DNA of 49,135 bases from Deltaproteobacteria bacterium (GCA_003235365.1 QJWJ01000530.1:1-49135), one strand, 5' to 3'. Positions 1-9,522 are shown, numbered from the stretch's first letter. Translations and numbers: made by a program. Notes: generated by a model from the letters alone, not told the origin.

Positions 1-762
1 GCTCCCGAGCGAGTCGGCGACCCACTGACCCTGCTCGGAGATGTCGTGGCGTGCAGCATCGAGCAGGTACAGATCCAGATCGGCAGCGGGCGCAGTCGTG
101 CCGCCCCGCCGATCGACGCCGTGGATGAACAGCGTAATCGCTTCGCCTCGGCGGAGGTCCACGCGAAACAGATCGACGTCATCAGCAGCCGCTCCGACGG
201 CACCCGCGTCCGTGATCCCAGCACCCGTGTTGCCCGCGTCCGTTCCCGGCGAGGCCACGCCAGTTCGCGGTCCGAGGTACCCGCTCACCCACGACGGCGC
301 CTCGATGAGCTGCGCGCGGTCTCGGTCGTCGTTCAACACGTCCAAGGTGTCGTTGAGCTCGCTCGGCTGCAACCAATCGACGTCGTTGAGCCGCCCAGGG
401 CCGACCGCGATTCGGCCCCGCAACGCCATGCTCGACGGCGCCCCTCCTTCGTCGAGACTCGAGGCGTCGAAGGCGGAACCATCTGGCCGCTCATGGATCA
501 CGGCGGTCGCGTCCGGAATCTGCGCACCGACACCCGAAGCATCACCGCGGTCGGCTCGCCCGGCATCCAGTTCCGACGCAGAAAGTCCCGCTTTCGCATC
601 TGAATCCGGGGCTCGCGCGTCGAGGCCGCCACCCGAACCAGCTTCGAGCTGGCCTGCGTCCCACGGCACGGCTGGAGTGGGACAGCCGTCATCCCCACAC
701 GCGTGCACCGCGAGGCCGGAGGCGGTCACCCACCCCCATACCAAGCCCCGAGCACAGCGCAT
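1..762 (-). CDS. Lipoprotein with PPC-like domain, 3' end cut by window edge
   Basis: The frame is open from an ATG at 762 to base 1 (254 codons, no stop), so the C-terminus lies outside the window. The N-terminus (MRCARGLVWGWVTASGLAVHAC) reads as a short lipoprotein signal ending in a lipobox-like VHAC. An Asp/Gly/Ala-rich linker follows to about residue 110. From about residue 195 the stretch with DVDLFRVDLRRGEAITLF and DLDLYLLDA resembles the bacterial pre-peptidase C-terminal (PPC) beta-sandwich found on secreted myxobacterial proteins. The role is unknown; an outer-membrane or surface-attached protein is inferred. Codon third positions are G/C-rich as in its neighbours, and the opposite-strand frames over this stretch look like shadows. 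Confidence 0.72.
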   Translation of the reverse strand, partial: MRCARGLVWGWVTASGLAVHACGDDGCPTPAVPWDAGQLEAGSGGGLDARAPDSDAKAGLSASELDAGRADRGDASGVGAQIPDATAVIHERPDGSAFDASSLDEGGAPSSMALRGRIAVGPGRLNDVDWLQPSELNDTLDVLNDDRDRAQLIEAPSWVSGYLGPRTGVASPGTDAGNTGAGITDAGAVGAAADDVDLFRVDLRRGEAITLFIHGVDRRGGTTAPAADLDLYLLDAARHDISEQGQWVADSLGS

Positions 763-949
763 GGGTCAATCTAGCGCCAACCGGGCCTGATTTCACTCGA
801 TTCCCGCTTCAGCCGCAGCGAGCCCTGAGCCGCTCGCGGCCGACTGCGCCTGCTTCCCGCTTCAGCGTAGCCCGCCATTTGCCTGCTTCAGTCGGCCAAA
901 GCTGGGACCGCGATTTACAAGCGTGCCGCTTGGCGCCATACGCAGAACG

Positions 950-1282
950 ATGATTCGTGACGACTACTTGCTACGCCACTTTCGGCAGCTCGCGGAGGCA
1001 CTGGCCCGCATCGTCGGCCTGCGTTCGGCCGACGCTCCGCAAGAGGCTCTCCGGGAGGTGGAGCGGGCCAAACGGCAGCTTCCCATCACGCCGGGGTTGT
1101 TGGACCAAGTCGCCGTCACCTCGCTCACGACCCTGTTGCCCGATGCCGAATCGCGAGCGCAGCTAGCTGAACTCTACCGCCACGAGGCAGAGCTGCTGCA
1201 CCAGCTCGGGGATGAAGCAACTGCGATACGCCGCTTGGTACGCAGCAAGGCGTTGAGCGCGGCGGCGAACCCGGACGCATGA
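950..1282 (+). CDS. Small helical protein, DUF6483-like
   Basis: A 110-residue, mostly alpha-helical protein with no signal peptide or membrane segment. The start MIRDDYLLRHFRQLAEALAR resembles the N-terminus of small DUF6483-type proteins (DYxxR..xxLxxxLAxxxGL); this is a weak memory-based match. The C-terminal half (SRAQLAELYRHEAELLHQLGD) looks TPR-like. An in-frame GTG at 923 would add nine residues (MPLGAIRRT). ATG 950 is preferred because the family-like pattern begins there, but neither start has a clear ribosome site. It stands alone between genes facing the other way. Function unknown. Confidence 0.6.
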   Translation: MIRDDYLLRHFRQLAEALARIVGLRSADAPQEALREVERAKRQLPITPGLLDQVAVTSLTTLLPDAESRAQLAELYRHEAELLHQLGDEATAIRRLVRSKALSAAANPDA

Positions 1283-1424
1283 CCGCACGCGACGCACCGA
1301 CTACGTCGGCCCCGACACTCCCTCATCCACCAGATCACTCACCAGCACACGAGCACGAGCGACCGACCAAGGCCCAAAGCCCCGGCAGGTCCCTCGATTG
1401 CCCTGCATCAGCGAACGGATGAAA

Positions 1425-1937
1425 TCAGCTGATGACGACTTTGTAGCCCGTTCCGCAATGACGCTGAACCGCGTCCTGCAGAGCCAGGCGAACCGCCTCT
1501 TTGTGGTCGACGCCCAACGCGTCAGCGTACCACCAAGCGGTTTCTGGCTTGATGAGCTTGTTGCCCCGCTCGAGATCGACGACGCGTGGAGGGGCAACCT
1601 GCAACTCGCGAGCGAGCGCCCGCAACGGAACCCCCTTGGCGAGTCGCATGCTCTTGAGCGTCGCGCCGGTGTTCACTTTGCCAACCTTCTGGTTGCGAAC
1701 GGACACCTTGTACGAGATTTCCGCGTTGTCGAGCCAGTACTGCAACACACCGGCCACGAGTTTCGCCCGAGGCAGCTTCAATGCCTTGGCGAGCACCTCA
1801 GTCTTCTCGAGACTGATCCCCTCTGCCCCACGTTCCCAGGTGCTGACACGAAAGTTAGTCGTATTGGCCAGCTCCGCCAGGTCACGCTGAGTTAACCCAG
1901 CACGTTCACGGGCTTGTTTGATGAGTTCTCCAAACAT
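1425..1937 (-). CDS. Double helix-turn-helix (XRE-type) transcriptional regulator
   Basis: A 170-residue cytoplasmic DNA-binding protein. Two Cro/C1-type HTH domains are visible. The first spans about residues 4-58 (IKQARERAGLTQRDLAELAN, then a recognition-helix region with VSTWERG). The second spans about 94-150 (LKSMRLAKGVPLRALARELQ, then VVDLERGNK). Two tandem HTHs in one chain suggest it binds a bipartite operator or works as a compact dimer. There is no ligand-binding domain. It starts at ATG 1937 and is followed upstream by a gene-poor 1.5 kb that contains a perfect inverted repeat at 2094-2119, a possible operator. Targets cannot be named. Confidence 0.85.
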   Translation of the reverse strand: MFGELIKQARERAGLTQRDLAELANTTNFRVSTWERGAEGISLEKTEVLAKALKLPRAKLVAGVLQYWLDNAEISYKVSVRNQKVGKVNTGATLKSMRLAKGVPLRALARELQVAPPRVVDLERGNKLIKPETAWWYADALGVDHKEAVRLALQDAVQRHCGTGYKVVIS

Positions 1938-3448
1938 GACGGCATCCGTAGACGGTTGTGCAGGTTAAGGCAACCCAGAAGGTGCATTTCAGTGTCACTA
2001 CACCCTCATGTCGCTTCTTTCGAGCGTAAACCTCCGCCAAGGAAACCGTGCGATGCGCAGGCCGTGACATTTCTCGCGCGGTCACCCCATCCGTCAACTG
2101 CCCCAATCAGGGCAGTTGATAGTCCCGCCGCGGTAGAACGCAACCGTGGGAACCCGCGTCCCCAACTCGCGACGGTGGTTTCAGAATACCGTTCCCACGA
2201 TCAGCAGCAGACATTTTCGGCACTTTTTGCGGCTAACTCCCTTTGATTAGTGGCTTTATTCGTCGGCGAGAGAATGGGAGACGACCACCGAAACGATTCG
2301 TGCTGCGACGACTCGAACGCTTCAGTCTGGAGCCTGGGTGTTGTTTCGCCAACGTCAGATCGTAAACGCGCCTAGCCGAACAAAGTGACCGCAAGCCGGC
2401 GCGTACGCTCGCCCCGGCTTCCTCCTCGACGTCTGGCCGACAAGGCGGTCACCGCTGGCGGCGCGATGGACGCGCGGGTGATCGACCATGGCTCACTCGC
2501 ACTGGGTGTTTTTTTGACGCGCTAATTCACCCATTCCACTCCCCGGCAACACCGTGCTCGACAGGCCCGCAAGCCCGAGCCCACGCGGACTCGGGTCCAG
2601 CACGCTTCATGGCACCAACCGACACGTTTCCTCCGTGAGCAAGGTGGCACAGGCGCCACGAACGGAGCGGTAATCCAGTCTGCGCCAAGGTGCCCCTCCG
2701 CCCGGAGAGTCCGACAGCTCAGGTTTCGGCAACATTGCGCGGTGCGGGAACGTCGCCGCGAAACGGGTTGGCGCAGTCCATAACGCGGGCCGAACGCTCA
2801 GTCGCGCGTCGTTGACCACAGGTATCCAACTGGGAAACCTGCGCCGGGCAGATGGAATCCGCCCGGACGCGGTGCGCCAAACGCCGATCTCGAATTCGGA
2901 GGTTCTCGAGCAAATACGAGGCGACCCGCCTCGCCCCAGTCGCCAAGGTCTCCCGCGACGGAACACTTCCCACGCCCGAGGCCATCGGCGTCGCACGACA
3001 CGCGACTCACTCCGATACCGACGCCGAGCATCGAGCGCGGGCGCGCCAAATCGGACGCGGGCGTCGCACTCACGGATCTCGAGGTTGCGTCTTTCCAGAT
3101 CGCGCCCAGGTCGTCGGCGAGATCCGACGGGGTCGCGTCCCCCGTCGGAACCAACGAACGACGTCGCGCCGCGCCGATCGTTGATCCAAGCGACGAACCC
3201 GGCTGGTTGGCGGCACGGCGATCGCCTCCCGCGGCAAGTCGGCGTCGCTGACACAGCGTGCAACGACGCACCAACCGAAGTGCACAGGCTGATCATGGCG
3301 GATGAACGAGGATGGGACACGAGGGCAGTTGCACTGGTCAAATACACCCGAGTTGTAGTGGGTTTGCGGCCCCGGTGATTGCGCTCGACCCTACCCGCGG
3401 CGACCGACAGAATGCGCCACACCTACCCACCCGTTCCCCCGGTCAGAA
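1938..3448. other. Gene-poor 1.5 kb intergenic stretch
   Basis: No open frame here has a convincing start, family resemblance or conserved motif. Several overlapping frames at 2600-3420 are Arg-rich on both strands, as random G/C-rich sequence gives. Bases 2160-2350 are visibly richer in A/T than the rest of the window. The stretch holds the hairpin at 2094-2119 and a T7 run near 2510 without a good stem. A decayed gene at 2800-3280 on the minus strand cannot be excluded. Confidence 0.5.
2094..2119. promoter_or_regulatory. Perfect 10-bp inverted repeat, possible operator
   Basis: TCAACTGCCC (2094-2103) and GGGCAGTTGA (2110-2119) are perfect reverse complements with a 6-base loop, about 155 bases upstream of the double-HTH gene's ATG. 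There is no T run, so an operator or a structured leader is likelier than an intrinsic terminator. Confidence 0.45.
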
Positions 3449-5989
3449 ATGCTGCTAAGAGCCTCAACTAAGCACCAACTGTTCGTCGTCTTTCCCTCGA
3501 GCCTGCTCGGCATTCTCAGCTTGGCCAGCTGTTCCGGCGGCGACGCGGCTCCCGCAGCTGCCCCGCTGACGGCACCGGGATTGACCACCAATGCCAATGG
3601 CGACGTCATCGTTCAGACTCCGGGCGACTTGAACCCCGGTGCCCCGCAAGAGGGCGCGCTCATCATGGACGCGGTGTCGACTGCGGCGGGAACCTGCGGC
3701 AACGCCAAGGTAGACGCCGAGAACGAGTCCTGTGACGACGGCAACAACGACAGTGGCGACGGATGCACGGCCGACTGCTCGATGATCGAGCCGAACTACA
3801 GCTGCCAGGAAGGGCACGAGTGCGTCTACGTTCACAACTGCGGCGACGGCATCGTCGGCCCTGCCGAGACGTGTGACGACGGCAACGCCACCGCTGGCGA
3901 CGGATGCTCGGAGGCTTGCTTCTTGGAGGCGGGATACAGCTGCCCCACCCCGGGCATGCCCTGCGCCTACTCCGCCGTCTGCGGTGACAGCAACATCACT
4001 GGTCTCGAGACCTGCGATGACACGAACAACGTGCCAGGTGACGGCTGCTCCGAAACCTGCCAAGTCGAACCAGGTTGGGACTGCAGCCAACCGGGCGTCA
4101 AGTGCAAGGAGCTGTGTGGTGACAGTATCGTCACGGGTCTGGAAGACTGCGACGACGGCAACGCCATGGCCGGTGACGGTTGCAGTTCGACTTGCCGCGG
4201 TGAACTGGGTTTCGAATGCGACACCCCCGGCATGCCTTGCCGCGCGACGACCTGCGGCGACGGAATCATCGAAGGTGGTGAGCCCTGCGACGACGCCAAC
4301 AACCTGCTCGGCGACGGCTGTTCACCCGGCTGCGTTGGCGAACCCGACTGCACGGGTACCGATGGCTGCCGGTCGCTGTGCGGCGACGGGCTGATCCTAC
4401 CCGGCGACAACGAAGAGTGCGATGACGGCAACGCCAAGGACGGCGACGGCTGCAGCTCCACCTGCAAGAAGGAGATCGGCTTCGCCTGCGAAACCGTCGG
4501 CAACGACGGTGGCAACGTGCTGAATCTGCCGATCGTGTACCGCGACTTCATCGGCGTCGGGCAAGCGACGGTAGAGAACGCCGACGGCAATGACGTGGCG
4601 AGCTACTACGCGGCCGACGGACATCCCGACTTCGAGAACATCGGCTTCTCGCTGAACGTCGGCGAGTACGCCATCGACGAGTTCAATGCGAAGGGCATCG
4701 TCGAGACGACGTTGGGCGCTGACGGTCGCCCCGTGTACTCCGCCATCGGCGGCGCGGCGAGGGACATCACCACCGGGGCAGCCGAGTTCAACCAATGGTT
4801 CAGCGACGCGCCCGGCGTCAACGTGACGATTCTCGACCAGCTGCAACTGCGCCGACGCGGCGCCAACGACCCGTACGAATTCGACGAAGACGAGTTCTTC
4901 CCGCTGGACGGAAATCCCCAAAGCCTCGTCGAGACGGGCAAAGAGGAGCTGCGCGCTGTCGACTGGGACGGCAAGGGCTGCTGGAAACCACTGCTCGATC
5001 GCCACGAGTGCGGTACCGGCTGTGAGGTCGGCGGCAACCCCAACGAGAACTTTCAGGCATGCACGCTCTCGGACAACTACGAGACGTGCGTCGACTACCA
5101 CAACTTCAGCTTCACCAGCGAGCTGCGCTACTGGTTCGAGTACCAGGGCGGCGAGCAGTTGACCTTCCGCGGCGATGACGACGTTTTCGTGTTCATCAAC
5201 CGCAAGTTGGTCGTAGATCTCGGTGGTTTGCACGAGCCGCTCGGCGCTGACGTGTGTGGTCAAGTTTGGGGAGAGACGGTGCGCGATCCGGACGCATGGG
5301 ATACTCCCAACGCCGACGGGTACGACCACCAACCGCTCCGCGACAACAACGGCGACCCCATTCCCGACGAACCAGCTCGTGACTGCAACGGCTTGTCGGC
5401 GGCAACCACAGACGTCGACGGCAACCCCCTGGGCCTCGTCGAAGGGCGTGTCTACGAGGTGGCGCTGTTCCAAGCCGAGCGTCACACCTGCGTGTCCAAC
5501 TACCGCTTGACGCTGTCCGGCTTCACCCAGAAGCGCTCCGAGTGCTCGAGCATCTGTGGCGACGGCATGGTAGCCAGCACCGAAGTCTGCGACGACGGTC
5601 CGAACAACGGCATGGGCTACGGCTTTTGCGCGGCAGACTGCACGCCAGGTCCGCGCTGTGGCGATGGTGTCGTGGAACCCGGCATCGAAGAGTGTGACAA
5701 CGGAACCAACGGCTCCGGCTACTATCGCGAGGATGGAGACTGCGCCCCGGGTTGCGTCAATCCGCCGTTCTGTGGTGACGGCTTCGTGGACGCCGCGTTC
5801 GGTGAACGCTGTGACGACGGCATCCTCGACGGGTCCTACGGCGGTTGCACCAACACCTGCCAGCCCGGGCCCAAGTGTGGGGACATGGTGGTCGACGAAG
5901 CATTCGAAGAGTGCGACGACGGCAACAAGGCGGCCAACGACGGCTGTTCACCCGACTGCAAGACCGAACCGAAGTTCCGCGTCCTGTAA
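3449..5989 (+). CDS. Surface lipoprotein: fibro-slime domain between ten Cys-rich DUF4215-type repeats
   Basis: An 846-residue exported protein. The signal peptide ends in a lipobox (LSLASC, about residues 25-30). Six Cys-rich repeats (CGDG..xxxE.CDDGN..xGDGCSxxC, the myxobacterial DUF4215 type) run from about residue 83 to 350. A fibro-slime domain, a PA14-like beta fold, follows at about 358-692 (IVYRDFIG, FRGDDDVFVFINRKLVVDLGG, CVSNYRLTLSGF). Four more Cys-rich repeats reach the C-terminus. The many Asp residues suggest Ca2+ binding, and paired Cys suggest disulfides. The family points to cell-surface adhesion or matrix roles; the substrate is unknown. The start at ATG 3449 is supported by the signal peptide right after it. 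Transcription ends at the hairpin at 6004-6043. Confidence 0.9.
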   Translation: MLLRASTKHQLFVVFPSSLLGILSLASCSGGDAAPAAAPLTAPGLTTNANGDVIVQTPGDLNPGAPQEGALIMDAVSTAAGTCGNAKVDAENESCDDGNNDSGDGCTADCSMIEPNYSCQEGHECVYVHNCGDGIVGPAETCDDGNATAGDGCSEACFLEAGYSCPTPGMPCAYSAVCGDSNITGLETCDDTNNVPGDGCSETCQVEPGWDCSQPGVKCKELCGDSIVTGLEDCDDGNAMAGDGCSSTCRGELGFECDTPGMPCRATTCGDGIIEGGEPCDDANNLLGDGCSPGCVGEPDCTGTDGCRSLCGDGLILPGDNEECDDGNAKDGDGCSSTCKKEIGFACETVGNDGGNVLNLPIVYRDFIGVGQATVENADGNDVASYYAADGHPDFENIGFSLNVGEYAIDEFNAKGIVETTLGADGRPVYSAIGGAARDITTGAAEFNQWFSDAPGVNVTILDQLQLRRRGANDPYEFDEDEFFPLDGNPQSLVETGKEELRAVDWDGKGCWKPLLDRHECGTGCEVGGNPNENFQACTLSDNYETCVDYHNFSFTSELRYWFEYQGGEQLTFRGDDDVFVFINRKLVVDLGGLHEPLGADVCGQVWGETVRDPDAWDTPNADGYDHQPLRDNNGDPIPDEPARDCNGLSAATTDVDGNPLGLVEGRVYEVALFQAERHTCVSNYRLTLSGFTQKRSECSSICGDGMVASTEVCDDGPNNGMGYGFCAADCTPGPRCGDGVVEPGIEECDNGTNGSGYYREDGDCAPGCVNPPFCGDGFVDAAFGERCDDGILDGSYGGCTNTCQPGPKCGDMVVDEAFEECDDGNKAANDGCSPDCKTEPKFRVL

Positions 5990-6003
5990 GGGCCTGCGAG
6001 CTC

Positions 6004-6043
6004 CAACGACCAAGAGCCTCTCTCGGGAGGCTCTTGGTCGTTG
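6004..6043. terminator. Perfect 17-bp stem between convergent genes
   Basis: CAACGACCAAGAGCCTC (6004-6020) pairs perfectly with 6027-6043 around a 6-base loop, 15 bases after the fibro-slime gene's stop codon. It lies between two convergent genes and could stop both. No U tract follows on either strand, so it is atypical for an intrinsic terminator. Confidence 0.65.
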
Positions 6044-6122
6044 ACACAGCTCACGTCGAGGCATCCACACCCGCGGCAGATCAACGTCCACTTCGGCGTC
6101 GACGATGCGCATCAACGCGACG

Positions 6123-6671
6123 TCAATCGTGAGTTTCACCGTCGGGGTCGGCGACGCGATTGGCCAAGTCGAAGACGTGCTCGTCAGCCACGTTCAACTC
6201 CATCAAGGCCTCGGCTAAACGCAGCACGTACTCGACGTTGTGTCCGCTCGGTCCGGAGCATGCGCGCACCTGCCCGGCAATGGAGTCCATCGAAGCCGGT
6301 CCGAGGTAGTTCGGATTGTCGGGGCCGGCAAAATAGGCGACGGCCGTCAGCTCGCCTGAGTGAGTCCGATCCTTCGCAACGAAGGGGATGTTAACCCGAC
6401 GGTACCCCCCCTGCTCCCGCTCGTCGAGCTGGCTCAGCACGGCCGCAATCGACTGCCCGTCGATGCGATACACGACGCCCCAACACTCCTCGCCGGCAGC
6501 TTCGACGAGAGTGACGACGCGACCCGGGTTGTCTGGCGTTCCGCGGTGATCCACCGATCCTTGCCAAAAGCGCCTCGTGTAGCCGCGCACGAACCCGCGC
6601 ACCCGCTCACCGTGCTCGAACCCTGGTCTCCAAAGCAGCGATCCATAGCCAAACAGCCATACCGATTCCAT
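6123..6671 (-). CDS. chaC: ChaC-family gamma-glutamylcyclotransferase
   Basis: A 182-residue cytoplasmic enzyme of the ChaC/GCG family, which cleaves the gamma-glutamyl group of glutathione to give 5-oxoproline and Cys-Gly. The hallmark YGSLLW is at residues 9-14, in the substrate-binding loop. The catalytic Glu region LDEREQGGY is at about 82-90. RGYTRRFWQGSVDHRGTP is typical of the family. Length is normal (about 180-230). It is monocistronic, convergent with the fibro-slime gene and separated from it by the hairpin. No regulatory signal is seen. In the cell it would take part in glutathione turnover. Confidence 0.93.
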   Translation of the reverse strand: MESVWLFGYGSLLWRPGFEHGERVRGFVRGYTRRFWQGSVDHRGTPDNPGRVVTLVEAAGEECWGVVYRIDGQSIAAVLSQLDEREQGGYRRVNIPFVAKDRTHSGELTAVAYFAGPDNPNYLGPASMDSIAGQVRACSGPSGHNVEYVLRLAEALMELNVADEHVFDLANRVADPDGETHD

Positions 6672-6876
6672 CGCCCGCCGTTGGAGTCGATCGACCCCAG
6701 ATCTGCAACAAAAATGGGCCAGCCCGGGCTCGGAACTCGCTCGTGCGAAAGGTCACACACTGTACGTCGTACCGTCGCAGCAAGCACCTCCGCAACGAGC
6801 GCCGCAGCTGAAGCGCAGCGGCTGATGCCGTGTTGGAAGTGCCCAATCCGCCTCGATTCTTGACAGGTGCCTGCCA

Positions 6877-8250
6877 GTGTCTCAGCGTGCGATCGTGCGG
6901 GACGAGATCGACGTTTCAGAGCTGGCCCAAAGCCTGCCGGGCCACACCGAGCAATTGTCCGTCGCGGTCCCCCCGCAACTTCAACGTTTCCGCTTGGTCG
7001 CCCTGGACGGCGGTGGCCACGCCGGCCCGTGGGAGTCTTCGGGCGAGCGCCTGACGATCGGCTCGCATCCGTCGAACGACGTGGTGCTCGACGATCCGAC
7101 GGTGTCTCGCTTTCATTGCGAGATCAAGGTCACGCCTCGGGGCGCGTGGCTGAGTGACCTCGGCAGCTCCAATGGCACGACGTTGGACGGCGTGCGCGTC
7201 GGCACGGCGTGTCTTCGCGCCGGCAGCGTCATCCGCCTCGGCAGGATGGCCCTGAGCTTCGCGCCCGTCGAGAGCATTGCCCAGGTTCGACACTCGACTG
7301 CCACGCAATTCGGCAGCCTGGTGGGCGTCTCGTGGCCGATGCGTGCGGCCTTCTTCATGTTGGAGCGCGCTGCGGCGACCGACGCGACGGTCTTGATTGA
7401 AGGCGAAACCGGCACCGGTAAAGAAGGCGCCGCAGAATCGATCCATACCTGCAGCGCCCGCGCGGACAAACCCTTCATCGTCATCGACTGTGGCGCACTG
7501 CCCGCGCAGCTGTTGGAGAGCGAACTGTTCGGTCACGAACGCGGCGCCTTCACCGGAGCCACGAACACGCGTCATGGCGCATTCGAAGCGGCCAACGGCG
7601 GTACGCTGTTCCTCGACGAGATCGGCGAATTGCCGTTGGATCTCCAGCCGAAGCTGCTCCGCGCGCTGGAGAAGCGCGAGGTGCGCCGACTGGGTGCCAA
7701 CGAGTACCGGGCGGTCGACGTCCGCATCGTAGCGGCGACCAACCGCGATTTGCGCGCGCTCGTAAACGAGGGCACGTTCCGCTCCGACGTGTACTACCGC
7801 CTGGCAGTACTGCGCCTGACGCTGCCTCCACTTCGAGAACGCACCGAAGATCTGCCAACACTGGTTCAGTGCCTTGCACAGCGCTTGGGTATCGCCGAAG
7901 CGTTGATCGGTGAGCTACTGAGCAAAGAGATGCTCGAGCGCATGACGAAAGCCGCCTGGCCCGGCAACGTGCGCGAGCTGAGAAACTTCGTCGAACGCTG
8001 CGCAGTGATGCAGCAGCCATTGCCGATCGAATCGGCGTCCCAAACCGGCAATGCTGGTCTGCAGGTCGATGCCTCGTTGACTTACGCCGAAGCCAAGCGG
8101 CGGATCCTCGACGAGTTCGAGCAGCAATACCTCAGCGCGCTGTTGCGCACCCACGACGGCAACGTCTCCAAAGCTGCACGAACTGCCGACCTCGACCGGC
8201 CGTACATGTACAAGCTGCTGTATCGGCACGGACTGCGTGCCAAAGGATGA
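6877..8250 (+). CDS. FHA-domain sigma-54-dependent transcriptional activator
   Basis: A 457-residue enhancer-binding protein. The N-terminal FHA domain, about residues 58-125 (IGSHPSNDVVLDD, SRFHCE, GSSNGT), binds phosphothreonine. The AAA+ sigma-54 interaction domain, about 145-370, has Walker A GETGTGKE (176-183), the sigma-54 contact loop GAFTGA (213-218) and Walker B GGTLFLDEIGE (231-241). A Fis-type HTH is at about 427-455. There is no receiver domain; as in many myxobacterial activators, input is probably through the FHA domain. The start is GTG 6877; GTG 6895 is an in-frame alternative, and neither has a strong ribosome site. A kinase gene follows 6 bases after the stop, suggesting co-transcription and a functional pair. 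Confidence 0.93.
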   Translation: MSQRAIVRDEIDVSELAQSLPGHTEQLSVAVPPQLQRFRLVALDGGGHAGPWESSGERLTIGSHPSNDVVLDDPTVSRFHCEIKVTPRGAWLSDLGSSNGTTLDGVRVGTACLRAGSVIRLGRMALSFAPVESIAQVRHSTATQFGSLVGVSWPMRAAFFMLERAAATDATVLIEGETGTGKEGAAESIHTCSARADKPFIVIDCGALPAQLLESELFGHERGAFTGATNTRHGAFEAANGGTLFLDEIGELPLDLQPKLLRALEKREVRRLGANEYRAVDVRIVAATNRDLRALVNEGTFRSDVYYRLAVLRLTLPPLRERTEDLPTLVQCLAQRLGIAEALIGELLSKEMLERMTKAAWPGNVRELRNFVERCAVMQQPLPIESASQTGNAGLQVDASLTYAEAKRRILDEFEQQYLSALLRTHDGNVSKAARTADLDRPYMYKLLYRHGLRAKG

Positions 8251-8256
8251 CGTCGT

Positions 8257-9522
8257 TTGACGACCACGGCACCCATTTCGCAGCAGCTGCAGCCTGGAAG
8301 CATACTGGGCAGATATGAAATCCTTCGTCAAATCGGCACCGGGGCGATGGGCGAGCTGTACGTCGCGCGCACGGTAGGCAGTGACGGCATCAATCAGCTC
8401 GTCGCGCTCAAGCGCTTGCGTCCCGCCTTGCAAACGACACCCGACGCGGCCCGTCAGTTGCTGGGCGAGGCGCGCATCATGGCCAGTCTACGACACCCCA
8501 ACATCGCGCAGATCTACGATGCTGACACCCAGGGAGTTTGCCCCTTCATCGTGATGGAGTATGTGCAGGGTGAAAATCTCGGCGCGGTGTTGGCCCAACT
8601 CGGCGCGCGGGGGCGCGGTCTGAGTCTACCCATCGCGCTTTGGATTATTTGCAACGTCGCTGCGGCGCTGCACCACGCCCATCAAGCGCGAAACGCCGAC
8701 GGCAGCAGCGCGGGCATCGTGCATCGTGACGTGTGCCCAAGCAACGTTCTCATCACTTCCGACGGCCATGTCAAACTGATCGATTTCGGAGTCGCCAAGG
8801 CCGTACAACGTGAACACGACACACTGCCTGGAACCATCAAGGGCCACGTACGATACCTGTCACCGGAACAGTACCTCGGTGGCGATTTGGACGGGCGCAG
8901 TGATGTCTTCTCACTGGGAATCGTGCTGTTCGAATTGACGACGGGCACGCGCTGGCTGAGAGAGCGTGACGACGCGAAAGCCGTTCAAGTCATGCTCAAC
9001 GGGCAATACCCGCGCCCCAGTGAACGCCGCGCGGGCTATCCAGAAGCGCTCGAGACGATTGTCGAACGCGCCTTGCAGCGCAACCGCGAACTGCGTCACG
9101 ACGACGCTCGGGCACTGCAGCGGGAGCTCGAAGAGTTTGCCGCATCCCAACAGCTGACACTTTCGAGCATCGCGTTGTCCGAGACCATGCAATCGCTGTT
9201 CGGTCCGGGTGAGACGTGGAGCACACAGCGACTGCTCAACGAGCTATCTGCCAAGTACGGCCAGGGTCCACGCAACCAGATCGTGGCACCGGCATCAGCG
9301 ACGCTGCGTCTCGATCCGGGCGCGGGCCCACAACCGGCACTCGAGGAGCTGACGGGCAGCGCAGGCGAGGTACAACAATCAGGGCAAACGCTGCGTCTCG
9401 AACGTTCATCCAACACGGTCCCTCCACAGGAGCACCGCGGCAGTCGTTCGAGGGAGGCAGTCGTGGCGCTACTCGTCGTCGCAGCCCTTGCCTCCGCCGC
9501 CTGGTGGATGTTCCCGCGCTGA
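8257..9522 (+). CDS. Membrane-anchored Ser/Thr protein kinase (Hanks type)
   Basis: A 421-residue protein with an N-terminal kinase domain (about residues 18-295): Gly loop GTGAMGE (27-33), Lys52 in ALKRLRP, catalytic loop HRDVCPSN (156-163), DFG (176-178) and SPEQ (202-205). A linker follows, then one C-terminal membrane segment (about 399-418, ending WWMFPR), so the catalytic domain is cytoplasmic and no external sensor is present. The usual catalytic-loop Lys (HRDxK) is Cys160; a small residue here is common in myxobacterial kinases, so activity is not excluded. The TTG start follows AAAGGA (8242-8247). It probably phosphorylates itself or a partner recognised by the FHA domain encoded just upstream. 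Confidence 0.93.
   Translation: MTTTAPISQQLQPGSILGRYEILRQIGTGAMGELYVARTVGSDGINQLVALKRLRPALQTTPDAARQLLGEARIMASLRHPNIAQIYDADTQGVCPFIVMEYVQGENLGAVLAQLGARGRGLSLPIALWIICNVAAALHHAHQARNADGSSAGIVHRDVCPSNVLITSDGHVKLIDFGVAKAVQREHDTLPGTIKGHVRYLSPEQYLGGDLDGRSDVFSLGIVLFELTTGTRWLRERDDAKAVQVMLNGQYPRPSERRAGYPEALETIVERALQRNRELRHDDARALQRELEEFAASQQLTLSSIALSETMQSLFGPGETWSTQRLLNELSAKYGQGPRNQIVAPASATLRLDPGAGPQPALEELTGSAGEVQQSGQTLRLERSSNTVPPQEHRGSRSREAVVALLVVAALASAAWWMFPR

Noticed and set aside
2607..3422. Long Arg-rich frames on both strands
   Set aside because: No start with ribosome site, no motif, and overlapping frames on both strands have the same random-like composition.
4397..5485. A 362-codon minus-strand frame
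   Set aside because: Shadow of the fibro-slime/Cys-repeat gene, whose motifs are unmistakable on the + strand.
6860..6865. TTGACA, a perfect -35 hexamer
   Set aside because: It lies only 12 bases before the activator's GTG start, leaving no room for a -10 and leader.
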